This document shows, in pieces, positions 1 through 8,223 of a stretch of DNA of 64,000 nucleotides. Below the pieces are notes generated by a model, which was not told the DNA's origin, ran no database searches, and saw only the letters and a program-made list of their open reading frames with translations. The translations under genes were made by a program, and so were the position numbers. The DNA is from Acidobacteriaceae bacterium (GTDB taxonomy: Bacteria; Acidobacteriota; Terriglobia; Terriglobales; Acidobacteriaceae): positions 29,524-93,523 of the forward strand of contig PKXQ01000117.1 in NCBI GenBank assembly GCA_003132405.1. Direction: 5' to 3'. Position 1 is the first letter of the stretch; every line of letters begins with the position of its first letter.

Positions 1-84
1 TGCCGGCTGTCCCGAGGGCATCTTGCCCTCGGATGTGGGGACGAGACGCCCCCACGACAGCCGCCGAGACGGCGGCGCTACAAT
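1..84. repeat. Structured palindromic extragenic element (three-way junction plus hairpin)
   Basis: Several perfect inverted repeats are nested here. GGCTGTC at 5-11 pairs with GACAGCC at 56-62. Inside it sit a 9-bp hairpin (12-20 with 24-32, 3-nt loop) and a 6-bp hairpin (35-40 with 50-55). Together these can fold as a three-way junction with almost no unpaired linker. A further 6-bp hairpin (60-65 with 71-76) overlaps the outer stem. No coding sequence is evident. The window edge may cut the element. It resembles REP-type extragenic repeats; no second copy was seen in this window. Confidence 0.6.
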
Positions 85-188
85 TACTGCACTCGCGGGA
101 AGAATCATTTGACAGCCTTGAATAAGGCTCTTATGGTGAACTATTCACTCCGCTTTGACGTATCAAGAGAAAAAATCAGGAGATCACT

Positions 189-956
189 ATGTTGAAGAAG
201 TTGTGTTTCGGACTGGTTGCGGTTGCGTTGCTGGCTCCCGCGATTTTGGCGCAGACGGTTGACGAAATTATTGCGAAAAATGTTGCAGCGCGCGGCGGGG
301 CGGACAAGCTGAAGAGCGTGCAATCGGTGAAGTCGACGGCGACGCTGGCGATGGGACCGGGGATGGAAGCGCCGGGAATGCTGATCCAGAAGCGTGGGAA
401 TCTGGCGCGGCTGGAGTTCACCATTCAGGGCTTGACCGCGATACAGGCGTATGACGGAAGCCATGCGTGGCAGGTGATGCCGTTTATGGGCAAGAAAGAT
501 CCGGAGCTGATGGCGGCCGATGAAGCTAAGGAAGTTGAAGAGATGGCGGACATCGATGGGCCGATGGTTGATTACAAGAGCAAAGGGAATCAGGTGGAGC
601 TATTGGGCAAAGAGAAGATGGAAGGCACGGACGCTTACAAGATAAAGGTCATCCTGAAGAATGGCGACGTGCAGACCGTCTACATCGATGCGGATTCGTA
701 TCTTGAGATTAAAGAAGAGACGAAGCGAACGGTGCGGGGGAGCGAGCAGGTATATGAGGCGGCGATTGGCGACTACAAGGAAGTGGGCGGGGTAATTTTT
801 CCTTTCGCGATCGAGAGCGGAGTTAAGGGCAGCCAGGAGAAGCAGAAGCTGACGATCACGAAGATTGAGCTCAATGTACCGGTGGACGATTCGATGTTCA
901 AGATGCCGGCAGCGGCGACGCCGGCTCCGCCGAAGATGGATGCGCCTAAGAATTAG
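189..956 (+). CDS. Exported LolA/LppX-like protein (outer-membrane lipoprotein-sorting family)
   Basis: 255 residues. The N-terminus is a Sec signal peptide (MLKK, then a hydrophobic stretch, with likely cleavage after AILA and before QTVDE). The mature part opens with DEIIAKNVAARGGADKLKSV, typical of acidobacterial proteins of the outer-membrane lipoprotein-sorting superfamily, whose beta-sheet half-barrels bind lipid or lipoprotein acyl chains. The beta-rich middle (YKIKVILKNGDVQTVYID, YLEIKEETKR) fits this fold. The tail after about residue 235 is rich in alanine and proline and is probably disordered. The start is supported by AGGAG six bases upstream of the ATG. The gene stands alone; the next gene is about 290 bp away. 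The family is assigned from pattern and the true ligand is unknown. Confidence 0.65.
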   Translation: MLKKLCFGLVAVALLAPAILAQTVDEIIAKNVAARGGADKLKSVQSVKSTATLAMGPGMEAPGMLIQKRGNLARLEFTIQGLTAIQAYDGSHAWQVMPFMGKKDPELMAADEAKEVEEMADIDGPMVDYKSKGNQVELLGKEKMEGTDAYKIKVILKNGDVQTVYIDADSYLEIKEETKRTVRGSEQVYEAAIGDYKEVGGVIFPFAIESGVKGSQEKQKLTITKIELNVPVDDSMFKMPAAATPAPPKMDAPKN

Positions 957-1245
957 CGTAATGGCGAAGCGAAACATCTGCACTTGCCTAGGGGCTAAAC
1001 AAATTGCTGAGATACTCACGCGACGCGCGGCAGTTGTCCTCAGCGGCTGAAGCCGTGATTGAAAGCAGGGCTTTTATCGCAGCGGTGAACCGCTGCGCCA
1101 CCCAAAAGCAAGAACAACAGCGGTGCCATTGAATAATAAGGTGCGTTTTCCGCAAACTGTAAAGCCCATGGCTGTTGGGATATGGGGGCGCGGCCGAAGC
1201 CGCTCCCTTTCAAAACAGAATCTAGACCACAACATTGAGGGAACA
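957..1245. other. Intergenic region with GC-rich hairpins
   Basis: No gene is supported here. The stretch holds short inverted repeats typical of extragenic elements, for example CAGCGG-tgaa-CCGCTG near 1081-1096 and a GCGGCTGAAGCCG motif near 1042. At 1181-1220 it holds one copy of a 40-bp repeat also found downstream of the next gene. GAGGGA at 1237-1242 is the ribosome binding site of the following gene. Confidence 0.6.
1181..1220 (+). repeat. 40-bp dispersed repeat, copy A
   Basis: This matches 4434-4473 at 32 of 40 positions without gaps (shared ends TATGGGG and CAGAA, with a GC-rich core). The two copies bracket the sortilin-like gene in the same orientation. The first 15 or so bases of the core can form a short GC stem. 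Confidence 0.6.
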
Positions 1246-4200
1246 ATGATTAAGGCAACGACGTCTGATCGTGTGCGGATTTTCTGGACGGTTATTTTTA
1301 TTCTCTCGCTGGCGACTTTCGCCGGTGCGCAGGATGTGACGCTGGATTCTGACACGCTTAGCGGACTGCCGATACGGTCTATTGGCCCGGCGGCTACGGG
1401 CGGGCGGATTGCGGATATCGCTGCGGTGCGCGTGGGGGATCGGCTTACGATTTACATAGGGTCGTCGAGCGGCGGGGTTTGGAAGTCGGTGGATAGCGGC
1501 ACGACGTTTAAGCCGATGTTTGACAAGCAGCCTTCGCTGTCGATTGGGTCATTGGCGATTGATCCTTCGAATCCGCAGACGGTTTGGGTGGGAACGGGTG
1601 AGTCGTGGGTGCGCAACAGCGTCTCGGTGGGCACGGGAATTTATCGCTCGCGCGATGGCGGCGAAAATTGGGAGGCGCTGGGACTCGCCGATTCCGAGCA
1701 CATCAGTCGCGTCATTGTTCATCCTAAGGACAGCAACACGGTGTATGCGTGTGCGCTCGGTCATTTGTGGAATGCGAATACGGAGCGTGGAGTTTTCAAG
1801 ACTACCGACGGCGGGAAGACGTGGAACAAACTTCTCTTTCGCAATGACAGCACGGGTTGTGCGGAGATGGTGATGGATCCGCAGGATTCGAATGTGCTTT
1901 ATGCGGCGATGTGGGACGTGCGGCGCGAACCGCATAATTTCCGCTCGGGCGGCCCGGGGAGCGGATTGTTTAAGAGTACGGATGCGGGCTCAACGTGGCA
2001 TGAGCTGCGAAAAGGGCTGCCGGAGGGCGATCTGGGGCGAATCGGCATTGCAGTGGCTCCGACGAATCATGCTCGCGTGTATGCGGTGGTCGAAGCGAAG
2101 AATCATACGGCGCTGTTTCGATCCGACGATGGGGGCGATAGCTGGGCGGAGGTTAATAACTCGTTTAACGTTAGCGGACGGCCGTTCTACTTTGCGCGGC
2201 TGGCGGCTGATCCGAAGAATGCGGATCGCATATATAAGCCGGGATTTTTCCTGACGGTCAGCGACGATGGCGGGAAGAGTTTTAGCGCGGCGTTTTCTAC
2301 TAGTGAAGGATTTGGCGAGGCGGTACACGGCGATCTGCATGCGTTGTGGATCAATCCCGATAATCCCGAGCAGATGTTGCTTGGCACGGACGGCGGCGTC
2401 TATCAGTCGCTCGATCGGGCCGCGCATTGGCGGTTTCTCTCGAATCTGCCGGTGGCGCAGTTCTATCACGTGAGCGCGGATATGGCCGATCCTTACAACG
2501 TTTACGGCGGGCTGCAGGATAACGGAACGTGGATGGGGCCTTCGCGCGCGGTGGATGGAATCGCGAATCGACACTGGCGGGTGATTGGCGGAGGCGATGG
2601 CTTCTGGGCGTTTTCCGATCCGTCGGATGCGGATTATGCGTATGCGGAATATCAGGGTGGAATGATTTCGCGATTTCGGAAGTCGACGGGCGAGGCGCGC
2701 GACATCAAGCCGCTGCCGCGCGCTAACGAGCCGGATTTTCGTTTCAACTGGAATGCGCCGATTCATATGAGCGAGAACCATCCGGGAACGATTTATCTGG
2801 GCGGGCAATTTTTATTTCGGTCGAAGGACCATGGAGAGTCGTGGGACCGGATTTCGCCGGACCTGACTACTAATGATCCGGCTCGGCAACACCAGGAATT
2901 GTCGGGCGGGCTGACGATTGATAATTCGGATGCCGAGAAGTTCGAGACGATTTACACGATTGCGGAGTCTCCAAAAAACGGTGATGTGATCTGGGTGGGA
3001 ACGGACGACGGCAACGTGCAGGTGACGCGTGACGGCGGCAAGCATTGGACGAATGTCGCGAAGAACGTCACTGGCCTGCCCGCGGGTACATGGGTGTCTA
3101 CGATTGAGGCGAGCCATTTCGATCCGGCTACGGCTTATGCGACGTTTGATGGGCACGCGGCGGGCGATATGAAGACCTATGTCTACCAGACAAAGGATTA
3201 TGGCAAAACTTGGACTTCGCTGTCGACGGCCGAGTTGAGCGGATACGCTCACGTGGTGCGGCAAGATCTGGTGAATGCCAATCTGCTTTTTGTGGGAACG
3301 GAGTTTGGACTTTTTATTTCGATTGACGGGGGCGCGCACTGGGCGCAATTCAAGGGCGGGTTGCCGAACGTGGCGGTGCGCGATGTTGCCATACAAGCGC
3401 GGGAGTCGGATTTACTTATCGCGACGCATGGGCGTGGGATTTATATTCTGGACGATCTAACACCGATCCGGGCGCTGACTCCGGAAATTCTGGCGAAGGA
3501 TCTGGTGATGCTGCCGTCGCGACCGTCGGTGCTGGCTTTGCCGGCCGGCGAACAGCGGTTCGATGGGGATTCGGAATTTCGCGGGCGGACTTTGCCGGAA
3601 GCGGCTGCGATCGCCTATTACCAGAGGAAGCGGCATATCTTCGGCGATTTGAAAGTGGATGTTTTCGATGCCAATGGCGAGTTACTAACATCTCTACAGG
3701 GCGAGAAGCGGAGGGGATTGAACCGGTTGCAATGGCCGGAGCGCGGCAAGCCGCCTAAGATGCCGCCCGCGGCTGGATTGGTGGAAAACGAATTTGTCTT
3801 CTATGGTCCGCAGGTGCAGGAAGGGACTTACAAGGTCACGCTAACTAAGGGAAAGGATACTTACACATCCGAAGTTAAGCTGGTGCCTGATCCGCGAACT
3901 AAGAGCACGGCGGCCGACCGCGCTTTGCAGCATAAGACGGTAACTCAGCTTTACGACATGCTGGCACAGTTGACTTACATCGTCGACGCTACCAACGAGC
4001 TGAGCGGGCAGATGAAGCAACGGGCTGGGGCAGCGTCGGACAGTAAGTTGAAGGAGCAGCTTAACGACCTGGCGCAGAAACTGGAGGAGTTCCGATCATC
4101 GCTGGTGTCGGTGAAGGAAGGCGGCATGATTACGGGAGAGAAAAAGCTGCGCGAACATCTGGGTGAGTTATATGGCGGGGTGAATGCTTATTCGGGCCGT

Positions 4201-4380
4201 CCGACGCAATCGCAGGTTGAAGAGACGACAGTGCTCGCGAAGAAATTGGACGACGCAGGAACACAGTTTAAGACGATTGTGACGGCGCAGGTTCCGGCGC
4301 TGAACGCGGCTTTGCAGGGTAAGAGCGTTGAGCCGCTCAAAGTGACCTCGCGCGAGGATTGGGACAAGAAACAGAAGTAA
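1246..4380 (+). CDS. Exported sortilin/VPS10-like Asp-box (BNR) repeat protein
   Basis: 1044 residues from the ATG at 1246, chosen because GAGGGA lies just upstream and a signal peptide (IFWTVIFILSLATFAGAQ) follows at once; a start 123 bp further upstream has no such support. About ten Asp-box motifs of the form S/T-x-D-x-G-x-x-W are spread over the first 750 residues (for example YRSRDGGENWEAL, FKTTDGGKTWNKL, QVTRDGGKHWTNV, YQTKDYGKTWTSL). They indicate one or two beta-propellers like those of sortilin and bacterial xyloglucanase or sialidase relatives. The last 200 residues are helical and charged (LYDMLAQLTYIV, LKEQLNDLAQKLEEF) after a beta-sandwich-like segment. No glycosidase catalytic residues could be fixed. 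In Acidobacteriota such proteins are abundant, exported and mostly uncharacterised. A terminator follows at 4482. Confidence 0.8.
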   Translation: MIKATTSDRVRIFWTVIFILSLATFAGAQDVTLDSDTLSGLPIRSIGPAATGGRIADIAAVRVGDRLTIYIGSSSGGVWKSVDSGTTFKPMFDKQPSLSIGSLAIDPSNPQTVWVGTGESWVRNSVSVGTGIYRSRDGGENWEALGLADSEHISRVIVHPKDSNTVYACALGHLWNANTERGVFKTTDGGKTWNKLLFRNDSTGCAEMVMDPQDSNVLYAAMWDVRREPHNFRSGGPGSGLFKSTDAGSTWHELRKGLPEGDLGRIGIAVAPTNHARVYAVVEAKNHTALFRSDDGGDSWAEVNNSFNVSGRPFYFARLAADPKNADRIYKPGFFLTVSDDGGKSFSAAFSTSEGFGEAVHGDLHALWINPDNPEQMLLGTDGGVYQSLDRAAHWRFLSNLPVAQFYHVSADMADPYNVYGGLQDNGTWMGPSRAVDGIANRHWRVIGGGDGFWAFSDPSDADYAYAEYQGGMISRFRKSTGEARDIKPLPRANEPDFRFNWNAPIHMSENHPGTIYLGGQFLFRSKDHGESWDRISPDLTTNDPARQHQELSGGLTIDNSDAEKFETIYTIAESPKNGDVIWVGTDDGNVQVTRDGGKHWTNVAKNVTGLPAGTWVSTIEASHFDPATAYATFDGHAAGDMKTYVYQTKDYGKTWTSLSTAELSGYAHVVRQDLVNANLLFVGTEFGLFISIDGGAHWAQFKGGLPNVAVRDVAIQARESDLLIATHGRGIYILDDLTPIRALTPEILAKDLVMLPSRPSVLALPAGEQRFDGDSEFRGRTLPEAAAIAYYQRKRHIFGDLKVDVFDANGELLTSLQGEKRRGLNRLQWPERGKPPKMPPAAGLVENEFVFYGPQVQEGTYKVTLTKGKDTYTSEVKLVPDPRTKSTAADRALQHKTVTQLYDMLAQLTYIVDATNELSGQMKQRAGAASDSKLKEQLNDLAQKLEEFRSSLVSVKEGGMITGEKKLREHLGELYGGVNAYSGRPTQSQVEETTVLAKKLDDAGTQFKTIVTAQVPALNAALQGKSVEPLKVTSREDWDKKQK

Positions 4381-4433
4381 GAAGATGATGCAATCGAGCT
4401 CGCGAGTGAAGCCAGCTTTTCTTTTGCGTGGGT

Positions 4434-4473
4434 TATGGGGCGGCGGCTGAGGCCGGGCCTTTTCAAATCAGAA
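4434..4473 (+). repeat. 40-bp dispersed repeat, copy B
   Basis: Second copy of the 1181-1220 element, 80% identical and the same length. It lies 53 bp after the stop codon of the sortilin-like gene and just before its terminator. Confidence 0.6.
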
Positions 4474-4481
4474 AACTGACG

Positions 4482-4513
4482 ATGGCACGATTCCGGTCGT
4501 GCCATTCTTTTTT
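4482..4513 (+). terminator. Rho-independent terminator
   Basis: A perfect 9-bp stem, ATGGCACGA (4482-4490) with TCGTGCCAT (4497-4505), has a 6-base loop TTCCGG and is followed directly by a T-rich run (4505-4513). It would end transcription from the sortilin-like gene about 100 bp after its stop codon and insulate the chemosensory cluster. Confidence 0.85.
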
Positions 4514-4594
4514 GGCGGCCAGTGTCGTGTCCCGGAGATTCGTGGCATAAAAACGGGGCGATTATTACTCACTTGGAGCGCGTTGGTAGTGCAA

Positions 4595-4633
4595 ACAAAA
4601 TACATAGGTCCTTCGCTTCGCTCAGGATGACAA
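4595..4633 (-). repeat. 39-bp dispersed extragenic repeat, copy 1
   Basis: Identical to 9893-9931 at 38 of 39 positions. On the minus strand it contains CATCCTGAGCGAAGCGAAGG, a sequence recurrent in intergenic DNA of soil bacteria. The repeat is noncoding here. Confidence 0.8.
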
Positions 4634-4765
4634 TCAGAGTTTTGATGCGGACTTGCGGGACAGGGCATTGAGCACGTCGGTCGACCGCTTCCAGCGATGT
4701 TCCCCGAACAATTGCGCTCAAACCAAGGGTAATTCCGCAGTAAGCGCGCGCATCCCGCCAATTAC

Positions 4766-4784
4766 CGACGTAATTACGACGTAA
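4766..4784. promoter_or_regulatory. 8-bp direct repeat with 11-bp period upstream of cheY
   Basis: CGACGTAA occurs at 4766-4773 and again at 4777-4784, so the copies are 11 bp apart, about one helical turn. The junction also forms a 10-bp perfect palindrome, CGTAATTACG (4769-4778). It sits 106 bp upstream of the first gene of the chemosensory cluster. It could be a binding site for an activator, but there is no direct evidence of function. Confidence 0.35.
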
Positions 4785-4890
4785 CGTTCCACTGTGTTAG
4801 AGATGACTAATAGAACAGCTTCGGGAAATGGCCCGATTTGGGCCTCCTCGTAGCGATTGCCGTGCTGGCATTGCAGTTCGAGGGGAACTC

Positions 4891-5262
4891 ATGGCCAAGA
4901 AAATTCTGGTGGTTGACGATTCCAAGACAGCTTTGATGATGGAGCGCGACATTCTAGAAAAGCGCACCAGCTATCAGTGTGTGACCGCGTGCGATGGACA
5001 AGAGGCGGTCGAAAAGGCGCAAGTGGAGCGGCCTGACCTGGTGTTGATGGATGTGGTGATGCCGCGAATGAATGGATTTGAAGCTTGCAAGATAATGCGC
5101 CAGCAAGTGGGCACGCGCGAGACTCCCATCGTTCTGGTAACAACTCGCGGCGAAGAATCTTACATTGAGGCGGGATTCCAGAGTGGATGCAACGACTATA
5201 TTACGAAGCCGGTGGACGGCGCCGAACCGGTGGCGCTGGTCGAGAGCTACCTGGGCAAGTAG
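4891..5262 (+). CDS. cheY: Single-domain response regulator, CheY type
   Basis: 123 residues, one receiver domain and nothing else. The acidic pocket is Asp9-Asp10, the phosphoacceptor is Asp54 (LVLMDVVMPRMNG), the switch residue is Thr84 (VLVTTRG) and the conserved lysine is Lys106 (YITKPVD). The start at 4891 is preferred over an ATG 63 bp upstream because AGGGGAAC precedes it and MAKKILVVDD is the normal family start. It is the first gene of a cluster with cheD, cheA, cheW, cheR and cheB, so it is the likely phosphate acceptor from this CheA. The output could be a motor or another system; no flagellar or pilus genes are visible here. Some single receivers act as phosphate sinks, which cannot be excluded. 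Confidence 0.9.
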   Translation: MAKKILVVDDSKTALMMERDILEKRTSYQCVTACDGQEAVEKAQVERPDLVLMDVVMPRMNGFEACKIMRQQVGTRETPIVLVTTRGEESYIEAGFQSGCNDYITKPVDGAEPVALVESYLGK

Positions 5263-5363
5263 GACGGTGATCGCTGGAATTTTTATTTCTGGATTGAGTG
5301 GACGTGAAGGTTATCGATGCAACTTGATCGGTGGGGCTTTGAATTGGTGCGGCCAGGATCGCG

Positions 5364-5912
5364 ATGAACGATAACAAGAGTCATGCCGCTGGAGCCAAGC
5401 TTTCTGGGGCCGACACAATGAATGAGGCTCGGTTGCGAGCGGCGCGGAAAAGGCTGGAGGAAAGCCGCGACCAGGAAGATGCGATCGAAGGGCTACGCGA
5501 GATTGCGGCCACGTTCCTGGGCTCGGAAGAAATTGGTTTGTTCCGGGTGGATCGCGACGCGGCAAGTTTTGAAGTGATTGGGTCTTTCGGGATCGATCCA
5601 GCGGCATACGATCTGCCGCAGGCGATCGGAAAACTGGGCCTTGAGCGTTTGATGCGCGGCGAGTGCCACGTTGAATTTGGAACCCGCGACCGAGTTGGCG
5701 CGGCCGACAAGGCGCAGGCGTTTATTCCGATCCGCCGGGCTAATCAAACGATGGCCATTCTGGCCGTATTACGGCTGCTGCCGCAGAAGATCGCGTTTGA
5801 CAAAGCGGACATGGAGTTATTCAAGCTTCTCTCCGACGAAGCGGCGATGCCTTTGTTTGGCGGGAGCGGGCACTCGAAGACTGAGATTGATGAGTCTGGA
5901 ATCAGAGCATGA
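5364..5912 (+). CDS. GAF-domain protein in the chemosensory cluster
   Basis: 182 residues, cytoplasmic, no signal peptide or membrane segment. After a charged helix (residues about 15-45, ARLRAARKRLEESRDQEDAI pattern) comes one GAF-like sensor domain: an opening FLGSEEIGLFRVDRD, the core FEVIGSFGIDP, and AFIPIRRANQTMAILAVLRLL at the C-terminal sheet. The end overlaps the cheD start by four bases (ATGA), so the two genes are translationally coupled. AGGAT lies five bases upstream of the start. Its place between cheY and cheD suggests an accessory input or adaptor for the chemosensory pathway; similar GAF proteins occur in alternative (non-flagellar) systems. The ligand is unknown. Confidence 0.75.
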   Translation: MNDNKSHAAGAKLSGADTMNEARLRAARKRLEESRDQEDAIEGLREIAATFLGSEEIGLFRVDRDAASFEVIGSFGIDPAAYDLPQAIGKLGLERLMRGECHVEFGTRDRVGAADKAQAFIPIRRANQTMAILAVLRLLPQKIAFDKADMELFKLLSDEAAMPLFGGSGHSKTEIDESGIRA

Positions 5913-6442
5913 GCGAGAAGTCCTCAAAATTTAATCCGGCGGTTCTGCCGGCGGAGTTCATGAAACGGTTCGAGCATAAGGAGTCAAGCGAACTCCGCCA
6001 TTTTCTTTATCCCGGGCAAATTTTCGTAACGCGCGATCCAATTACGATCTCGACCATACTCGGATCGTGCGCGGCGGTTTGCCTTTGGGACCGGCACAGG
6101 AAAGCGGGAGGAATGAATCACTATCTGTTGCCGGAGGGGCCGAACGAAGGATCGAACCGGCTGCGCTACGGCAATATCGCCAATCCAGAGTTGTTGCAAG
6201 GGGTGTTGGCACTGGGATGCGAGGTACGGTTTTTGCAGGCCAAACTTTTCGGCGGTTCGAGCGCTTTCAGCGCGGACCCATCGCAGTCAGTGGGATCACG
6301 GAATGTAGAGCTGGCGGAAGAATTTCTGCACTCGGCCGGGATTTCGATTGTGGAACGGGATATATCAGGCAAACGCGGGCGCAGATTGGCGTTTCAGATC
6401 TTTGATGGTGCGACCGCAATCAAGAATTTCGATCAGGTTTAG
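5909..6442 (+). CDS. cheD: Chemoreceptor glutamine deamidase CheD
   Basis: 177 residues. CheD hydrolyses specific receptor glutamines to glutamates and in some species is controlled by CheC. The catalytic Cys54 (ILGSCAAVCLWD) and His71 (GGMNHYLLPE) are 17 residues apart, as in the Thermotoga enzyme; Ser48/Thr49 occupy the place of the third catalytic residue. The later motif FGGSSAF and NVELAEEFL are also typical. The N-terminus is about 27 residues longer than the Thermotoga protein. The start overlaps the GAF gene by four bases, and cheA follows after 8 bp. No cheC gene is present in the window. Confidence 0.93.
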   Translation: MSEKSSKFNPAVLPAEFMKRFEHKESSELRHFLYPGQIFVTRDPITISTILGSCAAVCLWDRHRKAGGMNHYLLPEGPNEGSNRLRYGNIANPELLQGVLALGCEVRFLQAKLFGGSSAFSADPSQSVGSRNVELAEEFLHSAGISIVERDISGKRGRRLAFQIFDGATAIKNFDQV

Positions 6443-6450
6443 GAGAAACA

Positions 6451-8103
6451 GTGGATCTAGCGGACTTTGACCGGGATGCAGTCCTCGCGTCGTTCGTCGT
6501 CGAGTCGGAAGAGGGCCTCGACCTGATGGAGCAGGTGCTGGTGCAAATGGAATCGAGTCCATCGGATCCCGAGCTTCTGCACAGCATTTTCCGTGTTGCC
6601 CACACCATCAAGGGGAATGCTACTTCGCTGGGGTTCAACGATCTGGCGGGGTTTGCTCATGTGGTTGAGGATCTGCTGGATGTTTTTCGCGAGCAGCAAG
6701 CGTTGCCGACCGCGGACTTGATTTCACTTTTGCTGGAAGCTGTGGATGAACTTCGCAGCATGATTGCGGGCGCAACGGCAGGAGCGCGTGAACTTACGCC
6801 GGCACAGCAGGAGCTCAAGAAAGAAATCGCGCTCGAGGCGGAGAAGCGGTCGAAGACGGCAGTTGTGGCCGGGGAAGTTGCAGCGAGTTCGGGTGCGGCG
6901 GTGAAGGTGGACGGACTTCCGAATGCCAATCACCGCACGCTGCGCGCGGATGTCGAGAAGCTCGACCACATGCTGAATCTGACTGGCGAGATTGTGATCG
7001 CGCAGGGCCGGTTGCGGCGGATGATCGAGAAGCTCGGCACCGAGCAGGGGAGCGCGATTCTGGAGATGCACCGCGAGGCAGAGCGGCTGTATATGGATCT
7101 GCAGAGCGAGGTGATGAGTATTCGGATGGTGCCGATCGGGCCGCTGTTTCGGCAGTTTATTCGTTCGGTGAGGGACATGGCTAAGAGCCATGGGAAACTG
7201 GCCCGTCTTGAGGTGATAGGAGAAGACGTCGAGGTCGATACGACGGTGCTCGAACAGTTGAAAGATCCGCTGCTGCATCTGGTGCGCAACGCGGTCGATC
7301 ACGGCCTTGAGAAACCGGTGGTGCGCAAGAGTCAAGGCAAGAATCCGAGCGGGCTGATCCGGCTATCGGCGGCTCATAGCGGCGGAAACATTATCGTGAC
7401 GTTGCAGGATGATGGAGCAGGATTCGATCGCGCGCGCATTCTGGAGAAGGCGCGGCGGCTCGGGCTCGTCTCTGGCAAAGACGACATTCGCGATGAGGAA
7501 CTTTTTGGACTCGTATTTCATGCTGGATTCACAACAGCTGAATCGGTCACCGATCTGTCGGGGCGCGGAGTTGGGCTGGATGTGGTGCGGCGCAACATCG
7601 ACGGGCTGCGCGGGACGGTCGACATTGCGAGCACGCAGGGCAAAGGAACGACCATCACCATTCGACTGCCTTTGACGCTGGCGATCATTGAAGGATTCTC
7701 GGTGAAGGTGGGAAATGAAACTTTTGTGGTGCCGCTGGAACATGTGACGGAGTGCATGGAATTGCCCGAGGAGCAGCGCAACTCGGAGGAGACGGGAATT
7801 TTCAGCGTGCGCGGCAATGCAATCCCGTATGTACGTTTGCGGCGCATGTTCAGCCTCACGGGGGCGGCGCCGAAGCGGGAGAACATCGTAGTCGTGAAGA
7901 TGAATGAGTTTCATGCGGGGATCGCAGTGGATGAACTGCTGGGCGGAATGCAGACGGTGGTAAAGCCGCTGGGCAAGGCGTTGCGCGGGATTCCGGGGAT
8001 TGCGGGTTCAACGGTGCTGGGAGATGGGCGGGTGGGGTTGATCATCGACGTTCCAAGCCTGCTGCGCGGAGTGATGCAGGCAAGTTTGCAGGCCCAGGCT
8101 TAA
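6451..8103 (+). CDS. cheA: Chemotaxis histidine kinase CheA
   Basis: 550 residues from a GTG start with AGGAGA four bases upstream. Domain order: P1/Hpt with phosphorylated His51 (RVAHTIKGNATSLGF); a linker of about 60 residues rich in Ala and Glu in place of a P2 domain; P3 dimerisation helices from about 165 (LDHMLNLTGEIVIAQGRL); P4 ATPase with N box LVRNAVDHGLEKP, G1 DDGAGFD and G2 GRGVGLDVVRRN; and a C-terminal CheW-like P5 (VGNETFVVPLEHV). It is shorter than the 650-residue E. coli protein because P2 seems to be missing, which would make CheY docking depend on P4 or other contacts. It should form the core array with the CheW and receptor encoded next to it. Confidence 0.95.
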   Translation: MDLADFDRDAVLASFVVESEEGLDLMEQVLVQMESSPSDPELLHSIFRVAHTIKGNATSLGFNDLAGFAHVVEDLLDVFREQQALPTADLISLLLEAVDELRSMIAGATAGARELTPAQQELKKEIALEAEKRSKTAVVAGEVAASSGAAVKVDGLPNANHRTLRADVEKLDHMLNLTGEIVIAQGRLRRMIEKLGTEQGSAILEMHREAERLYMDLQSEVMSIRMVPIGPLFRQFIRSVRDMAKSHGKLARLEVIGEDVEVDTTVLEQLKDPLLHLVRNAVDHGLEKPVVRKSQGKNPSGLIRLSAAHSGGNIIVTLQDDGAGFDRARILEKARRLGLVSGKDDIRDEELFGLVFHAGFTTAESVTDLSGRGVGLDVVRRNIDGLRGTVDIASTQGKGTTITIRLPLTLAIIEGFSVKVGNETFVVPLEHVTECMELPEEQRNSEETGIFSVRGNAIPYVRLRRMFSLTGAAPKRENIVVVKMNEFHAGIAVDELLGGMQTVVKPLGKALRGIPGIAGSTVLGDGRVGLIIDVPSLLRGVMQASLQAQA

Positions 8104-8223
8104 ACGCGAAGGAGCGGGTCTTTAGCGAATGGCAAGCAAATAGTGAATAAAGCAGTTTGATAGAACGCAGTCATATTGAGCAGTGAGCGTAGAGAGGGTG
8201 AGAACGTAGAGCGGGTGAGAATC

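Larger units (their letters stand above)
4381..4890. other. 510-bp intergenic region upstream of the chemosensory cluster
   Basis: No gene is supported. In order it holds copy B of the 40-bp repeat (4434-4473), a rho-independent terminator (4482-4513), the first copy of a 39-bp dispersed repeat (4595-4633), an 8-bp direct repeat with 11-bp period (4766-4784), a short GGCCC/GGGCC hairpin near 4829-4843, and the AGGGGA ribosome binding site for cheY. The promoter for the cluster is presumably between 4640 and 4880, but no convincing -35/-10 pair was found. Confidence 0.6.

Noticed and set aside
1990-2808. 272-codon minus-strand frame inside the sortilin-like gene
   Set aside because: Antisense shadow rich in Arg and Ile; the plus strand has regular Asp-box repeats.
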